From: a virus | DNA: 36,715 nucleotides | Virus record (IMG/VR): IMGVR_UViG_3300010412_000041 | Location: 1-36,715 of that record | Reading direction: 5' to 3' (one strand) | Part shown: positions 30,363-36,715 of the stretch, one piece after another | Layout of the letters: every line of letters begins with the position of its first letter | Numbering within the stretch: position 1 is the stretch's first letter | Notes under the pieces: generated by a model | Told to the model about the DNA's origin: nothing | What the model saw: the letters and a program-made list of their open reading frames with translations, nothing else | Databases searched by the model: none | Made by a program: the position numbers and the translations under genes

Positions 30363-31585
30363 TGCACATCAGTCTGACTGATCCACAGTTTGACTTCATC
30401 ACAGCTGATGAAAAGTTCTGTGCTTTCATTGGTGGCATTGGTGCTGGAAAGTCTTTTGTTGGGGCTCACTTTGTCAGAAAGAAAATCAGTGAAGAACATC
30501 CTGAAGTTCCAGGGCTCATTGGTGCAAACACCCACAGACAGCTGATGAATGCAACACTGACAACTGTCTTCAGTGTCCTTGATGACTTGATGATCCCATA
30601 TGAGTTCAACCAACAGAAAGGCATTCTGTATGCTGGTGGAAGAAAGATCTTCTGCTACAGTCTTCAGAACTATGAGGTGATTCGGGGAATCCAGATTGGA
30701 TGGTTCTTGCTTGATGAAACAAGAGACACAGACCAAAGAGCCTGGAACGTCATTCTTGGTCGATTGAGACACCCAAAGGCAACAAAGCTTGAAGGAAGGA
30801 TCACAAGCTCACCAAATGGCTTTGATTGGATGTATGAGAGATTTGCTGGAGAAAAGAAGACCAAAGACTTCAAACTGATCCAGGGCTCTTCAATGGACAA
30901 TCCCTACCTTCCAGCTGGATATTTGGATTCGTTGAAAGAAGCATACACTCAAGAGTTCTATGAACAGGAAGTCCTTGCAAAGTTTGTCGCTATCAACAAA
31001 GGTCGAGTGTATAGGAATTTTGACAGGACCAAGCACGTCAAGACCAAAGTTGAGTTCAATCCACAAGCACAAGTTTGGATTGGAATGGACTTTAACGTGG
31101 CTCCAATGTCAGCCGTTGTGATTCAGCATTATAACAACAAGATTCACATCATTGATGAGTTCTTCATGTTTGACAGCGGAACACCTGAAATGGCTGAAGC
31201 AATCAAAGAGAAATATGGAAAATGGAATCCAGTGATCATTCCAGATGCAACTGGAAAAGCAATCAAGACTTCTTCTGGTGGTTTGTCAGATCATGAAATC
31301 TTGAGAAGAAAAGGATTCAGAGTTGTCTCAACGTACAATCCTGGAAGAATGGATAGGTACAACGCGGTGAACAACGTCTTTGAAAAGAACATGATTTGGA
31401 TTGACAGTTCATGCAAGAATACAATCAGAGATTTTGAGCAAGTTGTATACAAGGAAGGCTCAACGCATCCAGATGTTTCAAAGAACAAAGAGTTGACACA
31501 TTTGTCAGATGCAGTTGGATATGCAATTTGGCATATTGAACCGATTCAAAGACCAAGGCTTGAAGTTGGTCTTATTAATAGATAG
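30362..31585 (+). CDS. Terminase large subunit (407 aa)
   Basis: ATP-driven DNA translocase and nuclease of packaging. Walker A GGIGAGKS at residues ~24-31, Walker B GWFLLDE near 115-121, coupling-type SSPNG; the RNase H-like nuclease has Asp in WIGMDFN, PDATGKAI and HLSDAVGYAIW. ATG 30362 chosen; an in-frame TTG precedes it by three bases. Start overlaps the small subunit stop. Length about 400 fits the family. Confidence 0.95.
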   Translation: MHISLTDPQFDFITADEKFCAFIGGIGAGKSFVGAHFVRKKISEEHPEVPGLIGANTHRQLMNATLTTVFSVLDDLMIPYEFNQQKGILYAGGRKIFCYSLQNYEVIRGIQIGWFLLDETRDTDQRAWNVILGRLRHPKATKLEGRITSSPNGFDWMYERFAGEKKTKDFKLIQGSSMDNPYLPAGYLDSLKEAYTQEFYEQEVLAKFVAINKGRVYRNFDRTKHVKTKVEFNPQAQVWIGMDFNVAPMSAVVIQHYNNKIHIIDEFFMFDSGTPEMAEAIKEKYGKWNPVIIPDATGKAIKTSSGGLSDHEILRRKGFRVVSTYNPGRMDRYNAVNNVFEKNMIWIDSSCKNTIRDFEQVVYKEGSTHPDVSKNKELTHLSDAVGYAIWHIEPIQRPRLEVGLINR

Positions 31586-31596
31586 GGGTGAGGGAA

Positions 31597-33147
31597 ATGG
31601 CAATTGATGTCACTAAGTCAAGTGAAAGAGCTTCAGTTCTTGAATGGATCATGACTGATGAAGAAAACCTTCAGAGAAAGAGAGATCATCAAAGAAGGTT
31701 TGATGTCTATCAAGATAGACAAGCAAAATATGTTGAAGAGATTCTTTCATCTGATTTGTCAGACCAGACAATGCGAGAAATGAGAAAGGTCCTTTCAATC
31801 AACATTGCAAAGAAGATCATCAATGAACAGGCTTCACTTTACAATCAAGAAGCCACAAGAGAATTCAGCAACGCCAATGAAAGAGTTCTTTCACAGATAG
31901 AAAATCTATACAGCCTTGGAAAAGTTGATCAGAATATGAGAAAGGCGAATAGATTCTTTAAAAATCACAAGCAATGCTTTCTGATGGTTCTTCCGATGAA
32001 TGGAAAGGTCTGTGTCAGACCACTTGCTCCACATCACCTTGATGTGATTCCAAGCCCAACAAATCCAGAACTTGCTGACACATACATTTTGAATGTTTGG
32101 GATTTCAATAAGTACACAACCACAAAAGAGAGATACAACAAGGTTGATAGAAACTACACTTCACAGTCTGATCAAATGAATGAAAAGGCAGCTGATCAGG
32201 ATGACAGACTTCAGATGATGAGATTCATTTGGTGGAACAAAGATGTGTATTTCACAACCAATGGAAAAGGTGTGATTGTTGATGACAATCAAGAGCCAAA
32301 CAGTGAAATGGTCTTTCCAAATCCAATTGGAAGACTTCCTTTTGTTGATGTTTCCAATGAGAAGGACTTCAAGTTCTTTGTTGACAGTGGTGGCAATGTC
32401 ACTCAATTTTGTTTGGACTTCTTGACTCAATTGTCAGACAACTGTGAAAGTTCCAGGCTTCAAGCATATGCACAAGCGGTGATCAAGGCTGAGAAGCCAC
32501 CAAAGAATTTGATCATCGGTCCACAACACGTTCTGTTTCTTCCGATTGATCCAGCAAGACCAGAAGCCAGTCCAGACTTTCAGTTTGTTTCACCAAATCC
32601 AAATCTTGGTGATTCACTTTCACTTCTTGAAGCACAAGTGAAGTTCTTCTTGTCAGCTGAAGGTCTTGACTCAACAGCAATCTCTGGAAGTGGTGACGCA
32701 CAGAAGTTCACTTCAGGTGTGGATAGACTTTTGTCTATGATGGACAGGTTTGAAGCAAGCCAGACTGATATGGATATTTTCAGAAGTGCAGAATATGATG
32801 TCTTTGATTTGATCAGGCTTTGGTCGAACCATATGCAAGATGTGACAGATGAGTCAAAGCTTGATGATGAGTTGTTGCTTGCAAGGATTCCAGATGATGT
32901 TGAGTTGTCGATGAGATTTGCACAACCCGTTGCTGTTGAAACACCTTCTGAAGTTAGAGAAAGAGTGAGAGAAAATCTTGAGCTTGGAATCATGACAAAG
33001 AAAGAAGCAATCATGGAACTCAGAGAAGTTGATGAAGAGAGAGCTGAAGAGATCATGAGAGAAGTCATGATTTCAGAGGGCTTTCAGCCAAACATGGATG
33101 GATCAGTTGATCAAGGTGTGATAGATGGCGAAGGAATCACTGAATAG
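31597..33147 (+). CDS. Portal protein (516 aa)
   Basis: ATG 31597 follows TAGGGGTGAGGGAA; an in-frame GTG at 31588 overlaps that ribosome site. SPP1-type portal outline: N-terminal helices (DRQAKYVEEILSSDLSDQTMREMRKVLSINIAKKIINEQASLYN), clip/wing strands (VDVSNEKDFKFFVDSG), a long helix region (SLLEAQVKFFLSAEGLDSTAISGSGDAQKFTSGVDRLLSMMDRFE) and an acidic C-terminus (EEIMREVMISEGFQPNMDG). Twelve copies form the DNA gate at one vertex. Follows the terminase as expected. I see no CpG between 32041 and 32460. Confidence 0.92.
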   Translation: MAIDVTKSSERASVLEWIMTDEENLQRKRDHQRRFDVYQDRQAKYVEEILSSDLSDQTMREMRKVLSINIAKKIINEQASLYNQEATREFSNANERVLSQIENLYSLGKVDQNMRKANRFFKNHKQCFLMVLPMNGKVCVRPLAPHHLDVIPSPTNPELADTYILNVWDFNKYTTTKERYNKVDRNYTSQSDQMNEKAADQDDRLQMMRFIWWNKDVYFTTNGKGVIVDDNQEPNSEMVFPNPIGRLPFVDVSNEKDFKFFVDSGGNVTQFCLDFLTQLSDNCESSRLQAYAQAVIKAEKPPKNLIIGPQHVLFLPIDPARPEASPDFQFVSPNPNLGDSLSLLEAQVKFFLSAEGLDSTAISGSGDAQKFTSGVDRLLSMMDRFEASQTDMDIFRSAEYDVFDLIRLWSNHMQDVTDESKLDDELLLARIPDDVELSMRFAQPVAVETPSEVRERVRENLELGIMTKKEAIMELREVDEERAEEIMREVMISEGFQPNMDGSVDQGVIDGEGITE

Positions 33148-33691
33148 ATATTTGACCAGAAATGAAGAAGGCAACAAATATGAACTTGAAGTTGACCTTG
33201 GTGAAATCTTTGGTGCAGATCTATCAGACAGACCAGCTTTGAAAGAAGCAATTGCACAACAGATCATTGATCGAATTGTTGAAAGAACTGAATCTGGAAT
33301 TGACAGACACAACAGGGGCTTTAAATCATATTCTGGTCAATATGTTGAGTCAGATGAATTTCAGGCTTTTGGAAAGAGAGAGGGACAGGTCAACTTGACT
33401 TTGACTGGAAATATGCTTGGTCTTCTTGATGTCAAAGAGATTTCTGGAAACAAGATCGTGATTGGATGGGATGAGCCTGAAGAAGCTGAGAAAGCACATG
33501 GTCACATCAGTGGAAATGTTGGAAAGAAAAGAGACTTCCTTGGTCTTCCAGTTTCAGAGATAGAAAAGATCAGAGAAGAGTTCAAGTCTGAAATCAGAAC
33601 CTTTGAAACAGATGAAGAGTCATTCAATGAAAGACCAGACTTCACAGCTGAATTTGCATTTGAGCTTTTGAAGCTTTTGAGAGAAGGCTAA
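33125..33691 (+). CDS. Head morphogenesis / neck protein (188 aa)
   Basis: ATG lies 23 bases inside the portal gene. Contains RHNRGFKSYSGQYVESDEFQAFGKREGQVNLTLTGNMLGLLDV and KAHGHISGNVGKKRDFLGL, phrases common to Mu gpG-like/'virion morphogenesis' head-tail proteins. Ends EFAFELLKLLREG. Role in head-tail joining inferred from these phrases and the neighbourhood. Confidence 0.65.
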   Translation: MAKESLNRYLTRNEEGNKYELEVDLGEIFGADLSDRPALKEAIAQQIIDRIVERTESGIDRHNRGFKSYSGQYVESDEFQAFGKREGQVNLTLTGNMLGLLDVKEISGNKIVIGWDEPEEAEKAHGHISGNVGKKRDFLGLPVSEIEKIREEFKSEIRTFETDEESFNERPDFTAEFAFELLKLLREG

Positions 33692-33694
33692 AGA

Positions 33695-34279
33695 ATGGCA
33701 AAGGTCAATTTCAAGTTCAATCCAAAAGGTCTTGAACAGAGGGTGAGACAGGCTTTTCTTGAAGTGAAGTCTGACAGTGGTTTGTTGACAAAGATTGGTG
33801 AATTGTTTGTCAAACAGATTGTTGGTCAAGGAAAGAAAAGAACTCCATACAATAGAACAAGATCTTTTCCAGATCTGAAGTCAACAACAGTCGTGACAAG
33901 AAAAACATTGAGAAAGAAATCATCACCAAAAGACAGACCTTTTGATGAATCAAAGTCAAACCTTCTTTTGACTGGCCAACTGTGGCGGTCTGTGAAGTTT
34001 GAGATCATGGACAAAAGGCTTGAAATATTTGTTGATGACAACAGAAGGACTGAATATGTTCTTCCTTCTGGAAAGAAAGTTCCACTTTCACCAAAAGCAA
34101 AGACAAACAAAGATCTTTCTGAACTTTTGGCTGGTGGAATCAGCAATGGAAAGAAGTTTGTCATGTTTGTTGGATCTGTTGTTGGGAATGATGCAAAACT
34201 TGTGAAGAGAGTGACAGCTTTGACGCAAAGTGCATTGAGAAAAGAGCTTGTGAAGAAATTTGGAAAATCAATCAAATAA
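33695..34279 (+). CDS. HK97 gp10-like head-tail joining protein (194 aa)
   Basis: ATG three bases after the previous stop with AAGAATGG context. Strongly basic, with LTGQLWRSVKFEIMDKRLEIFVDD and RTEYVLPSGKKVPLSPKAKTNKDLSELLAGG, a pattern seen in HK97-gp10-type neck proteins (LTGxLRxSI...). Overall charge and place between portal and scaffold are compatible. Family assignment is by phrase only. Confidence 0.6.
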   Translation: MAKVNFKFNPKGLEQRVRQAFLEVKSDSGLLTKIGELFVKQIVGQGKKRTPYNRTRSFPDLKSTTVVTRKTLRKKSSPKDRPFDESKSNLLLTGQLWRSVKFEIMDKRLEIFVDDNRRTEYVLPSGKKVPLSPKAKTNKDLSELLAGGISNGKKFVMFVGSVVGNDAKLVKRVTALTQSALRKELVKKFGKSIK

Positions 34280-34309
34280 ACTTGAAAAACAAACAAAAGG
34301 GGAATTAGA

Positions 34310-34924
34310 ATGCAAGATGAATCAAAAGTCCACAGTGTGGAGCCTGGTGAAAAAGTCGGTGACAGTCAACGGGAATCTGAAGGCACAAATCAAACTAGCG
34401 GTGCTAGTGAAGACAGTGTGAAATATGACACATACAGAAGGACACTTTCTGAAGCAAAGAAATACAAATCCATTGCACAAGAGCTTGAAGAAAAATATCA
34501 AGAGCTTGAGCAAAGGCAACTTCAAGCTGAAGGAAGGAAGGATGAACTGATTGAGAAGTTGAAACTTGAACTTGACCAAACAAAGGGAAAGCTCAAGACA
34601 GCTGTTGGTTCATTCGCAAAATCAAAAGCCTTTGATGTGATCACAGATGAAGCTGTCAAGATTGGTTGCACTTCAACAAAGCTTTTAAAGAAGATGGTTG
34701 AAGAAAAGATTTCTTCTCTGGACTTTGATGAAAATTTCAATCCATCCAGAGATCAGGTGAAGGAAATGTTGTTGGAACTGAAACAAGAAGAGCCTATCTT
34801 GTTCTCCAAGGAAGGACCAAAGATCCCGCCACATTTCCCCAAAGATCAAAACTATGATCCAAAAGCACCTGATTTATCCAGCATGACGAAGGCTCAACTG
34901 TTGGAACTTGCAAAGAAACTTTGA
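34310..34924 (+). CDS. Capsid scaffolding protein (204 aa)
   Basis: ATG follows AAAAGGGGAATTAGA. Highly charged; residues ~45-100 are a long coiled coil (YRRTLSEAKKYKSIAQELEEKYQELEQRQLQAEGRKDELIEKLKLELDQ), then a helical C-terminus ending SSMTKAQLLELAKKL. Typical scaffold located directly before the capsid gene; removed from the procapsid after assembly. No protease domain present. Confidence 0.85.
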   Translation: MQDESKVHSVEPGEKVGDSQRESEGTNQTSGASEDSVKYDTYRRTLSEAKKYKSIAQELEEKYQELEQRQLQAEGRKDELIEKLKLELDQTKGKLKTAVGSFAKSKAFDVITDEAVKIGCTSTKLLKKMVEEKISSLDFDENFNPSRDQVKEMLLELKQEEPILFSKEGPKIPPHFPKDQNYDPKAPDLSSMTKAQLLELAKKL

Positions 34925-34964
34925 TTCAACTTTGATATGAAACAACTTTTGAAAGGAAAATAAA

Positions 34965-35813
34965 ATGGCTGACGTAATTACGGGCTCACAACTTGACCCA
35001 ACACAACAACAGGTTGTCATGCAAGTTGCACAAAGAGAATTGGCTGAATCTGTTAAACTTCTTCCATTGGTGACAGATTTGTCAGCAATGGCTTCACCTG
35101 GAGTTGACACAATCAAAGTTCCAAAGCTCACTTCATTCACAGTGATCAATCGGGCTGAAGGTGCTGCTGGTGATGCTTCTGCATTGACAGCAACAACCAC
35201 AGATCTTGCTCTTGATCAAAATCTGTATGTTTCTTGGATCATTGATTCATATTCAAAGATTCAATCAAACCTCTCAGCACAAATTGAATTTGCAAGACGC
35301 GGCGCAGCTGCACATGGTCGCAAAATTGACCAGTTGCTAGTCGCTGAAGCACTTGCAAACAGTTTGACCACAAGCACAGCTGGTGCTGCAATCACCCGAG
35401 ACATCATTCTTGAGATGCGTGAAACATTGTTGAAAAACTATGCGAATCTTTCTCAGATGTTCTTGGTGATCAACCCAACTCAAGAGAGCAATCTTTTGAA
35501 AATTTCTGAGTTCAGCAATCACGATGTGTATGGACCTTCAGCACAACCGATCGCGTCTGGCCTCGTGGGCTCTTTGTATGGTGTTCGTGTTGTTGTTTCC
35601 ACCTTCCTTGCTGACACAGAATATTTCATGATGGATTCAGAAGGTCTTGCAATTGCATTCCAGCAACAACCAAGAATGGCTCAACAGCCTGAAATTGCCT
35701 ATGGAACAGATGCTGTTCGCGTGGCAATGGATCAAATTCTTGGTGTGTCTGTCATGCAAGATGTTGCAACACCTGGAATATCTGATTTGATCATCAAAGA
35801 CAACAATATCTAA
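34965..35813 (+). CDS. Major capsid protein (282 aa)
   Basis: ATG follows AAAGGAAAATAAA. HK97-fold features: N-arm (DVITGSQLDPTQQQVVMQVAQRELAESVKLLPLV), E-loop (VPKLTSFTVINRAEG), spine helix (FARRGAAAHGRKIDQLLVAEAL), P-domain MFLVINPTQESNLLK, and the C-terminal strands GLVGSLYGVRVVVSTF...IAYGTDAVRVAMDQILGVSVM. The protein is the expected size (~280) and stands behind the scaffold gene. No prohead protease was found, so maturation without cleavage is likely. Confidence 0.93.
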   Translation: MADVITGSQLDPTQQQVVMQVAQRELAESVKLLPLVTDLSAMASPGVDTIKVPKLTSFTVINRAEGAAGDASALTATTTDLALDQNLYVSWIIDSYSKIQSNLSAQIEFARRGAAAHGRKIDQLLVAEALANSLTTSTAGAAITRDIILEMRETLLKNYANLSQMFLVINPTQESNLLKISEFSNHDVYGPSAQPIASGLVGSLYGVRVVVSTFLADTEYFMMDSEGLAIAFQQQPRMAQQPEIAYGTDAVRVAMDQILGVSVMQDVATPGISDLIIKDNNI

Positions 35814-35814
35814 T

Positions 35815-36039
35815 ATGATTTCTGGAAGTACCAGATTAATCCCAAACTATGTTAAGTCGCGCACTCCAGAAGGGGTGCGCAGACTTTTCCTTCAAAGACA
35901 AGCAATGAAAAGAAAGCAATTTGTTGTTCTTGGAAATCCTGTCTTTGATGGTGAATTCTGGTTTGTTTGGTTTACTGAAGAAGTCACAATGCTTGACGTC
36001 TTGAGTCAATCAAATAAAGAAGGCGAAGGCGGTGACTGA
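35815..36039 (+). CDS. Hypothetical small head-associated protein (74 aa)
   Basis: ATG one base after the capsid stop. Basic N-terminus (GSTRLIPNYVKSRTPEGVRRLFLQRQAMKRKQ) and aromatic strand section (FVVLGNPVFDGEFWFVWFTEE). Not recognised. Its location directly behind the capsid gene suggests a minor capsid or decoration part. Confidence 0.65.
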   Translation: MISGSTRLIPNYVKSRTPEGVRRLFLQRQAMKRKQFVVLGNPVFDGEFWFVWFTEEVTMLDVLSQSNKEGEGGD

Positions 36040-36422
36040 TGGCAACATTCAGTGAGCTTCCATATGTTCTTCAGACAAGGGAATATGAAAAGTTTGAATT
36101 GACAGCTGCTGGTGAAGTTGCTGTGAGAACCTTGTCAACTCCCAGTGGGTTGAACACAGCTGGATTGATTACGGAAGTCACATTGAATTCATTGACATGG
36201 ACAGCACTTCCATTGTCAAGTTTAGCAGGACGAAATGCTATGGGAATTCAAAACACTTCAAATTTAGAAATCAAAATAAATTTTGACAGCGGCATACTTG
36301 GATATGTTGGGTGGAGAGTTGCGCCTAATGGTGAATTGTTTCTTGATGTCAGGCAGGATGTGATTGTCTATGCAAAATCAAAGAATGGAAATCCTGTTGT
36401 GACAATATTAGAGGTTTCTTAA
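36039..36422 (+). CDS. Small virion protein (127 aa)
   Basis: ATG overlaps the previous stop by one base. All-beta outline: LITEVTLNSLTWTALPLSSLAGRNAMGIQNTSNLEIKINFDSG, GWRVAPNGELFLDV, VIVYAKSKNGNPVVTILEVS. Alternation and turn pattern match the product at 3124 by eye. Such proteins are usual beside capsid genes in marine-type siphoviruses. Decoration/fibre role inferred. Confidence 0.72.
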   Translation: MATFSELPYVLQTREYEKFELTAAGEVAVRTLSTPSGLNTAGLITEVTLNSLTWTALPLSSLAGRNAMGIQNTSNLEIKINFDSGILGYVGWRVAPNGELFLDVRQDVIVYAKSKNGNPVVTILEVS

Positions 36423-36425
36423 AAT

Positions 36426-36715
36426 ATGGCCTTTTTAGGTTCTAGTATATTAGCATCAGACAGTGGTTCACCTTTCTTCAGTGAAGTGAAGACGGTGACA
36501 ACACCTGGTGTGAAGCAAACCTTGCTGACATATACTGTTCAGGTGAATGAACAACTTGCCTTGAGTCAGATTTATTTGACGTGCAGACAGTCTGGATTTT
36601 TCGAATTGAAAAGTGATGGTGATCTGATTGCGAGTGGAAGAACTGGACCTTCATCTTTGAATGTGAATTTTTCGTTTTTTCCATTCAGAAATATAGATTC
36701 TGGAAAAGTTCTTGT
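36426..36715 (+). CDS. Small virion protein, 5' part of the gene split by the window ends
   Basis: Begins AFLGSSILASDSGSPFFSEVKTVTTPGVKQTLLTYTVQVNEQLALSQIYLTCRQSG and runs off the end. The remainder is at 1-217. In the closed circle the gene is 363 bases and codes for 120 residues. The QTLLTYTV...LSQIYL section resembles the VPSGK-type products at 1439 and 2795. Confidence 0.8.
   Translation, partial: MAFLGSSILASDSGSPFFSEVKTVTTPGVKQTLLTYTVQVNEQLALSQIYLTCRQSGFFELKSDGDLIASGRTGPSSLNVNFSFFPFRNIDSGKVL
36572..36715. repeat. Terminal direct repeat, right copy
   Basis: Exact copy of bases 1-144 (see left copy). Confidence 0.95.

Noticed and set aside
1-36715. Lysogeny genes, tRNAs and rRNA
   Set aside because: Looked for integrase, CI-like repressor, excisionase and cloverleaf-type sequences; none found by eye. 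The ribbon-helix-helix protein alone does not imply lysogeny.

Overview
The window is a complete dsDNA siphovirus genome, linearised inside a gene. Bases 1-144 are repeated exactly at 36572-36715, so the sequence closes into a circle of 36,571 bp. The virion gene cut by the ends (36426-36715 plus 1-217) is restored in frame by that closure. I see no integrase, no classic repressor, no DNA polymerase and no tRNA gene, which suggests a virulent phage using a host polymerase. Base composition is moderately AT-rich. Most genes are strikingly poor in CpG, use AGA/AGG for arginine and avoid TTA/CTA leucine codons. Most starts follow an AAGGGG-type Shine-Dalgarno rather than AAGGAGG. Two lipoprotein signals and one Sec signal peptide point to a diderm (Gram-negative type) host. 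I cannot name the host.

Layout from the packaging genes onward: 28849-30009 ParB/DNA methyltransferase fusion; 30006-31585 terminase small and large subunits; 31597-33147 portal; 33125-34279 two head-morphogenesis/neck genes; 34310-34924 scaffold; 34965-35813 major capsid protein; 35815-36715 and 1-3447 a cassette of about ten small probable virion proteins, several of them paralogues; 3454-5505 connector, tail terminator-like protein and tail tube; 5521-6083 tail-assembly chaperone pair joined by a -1 frameshift; 6076-8076 tape measure; 8076-11583 tail-tip and fibre-like genes; 11614-13606 a probable lysis cassette with a T7-lysozyme-like amidase; 13614-16704 tail hub and a glycine-rich adhesin.

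A leftward early block follows (19960 to 16705): zinc ribbon, Sak4-like ATPase, SSB-like protein with an acidic tip, metallophosphatase and HEIIH metallopeptidase. It is interrupted by a rightward VRR-NUC-type nuclease gene. A divergent control region (about 19980-20145) separates it from a rightward operon (20152-22899): a PAPS-reductase-like enzyme, small proteins, a lipoprotein zinc peptidase and a ribbon-helix-helix mini-protein. A second leftward operon of small genes (24273 to 22873) converges on it.

A second divergent region (24274-24515) holds a perfect 13-bp hairpin and leads into an SF3 helicase (24516-25940) and small genes. Genes at 26391-27982, including an HNH homing endonuclease, are CpG-rich and look imported, as does the catalytic half of the methyltransferase. 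About 526 bp (27983-28508) without a convincing gene carries several dyads and repeated TGGCAG motifs and may be a regulatory or replication region. Five genes under 60 codons (22193, 24151 on the minus strand, 25955, 26795, 28509) are called from ribosome-binding sites and tight gene packing. The best leads are a textbook frameshift signal, the AAGGGG/CpG-poor signature that marks native versus imported genes, and a set of phage proteins apparently routed to the host envelope.
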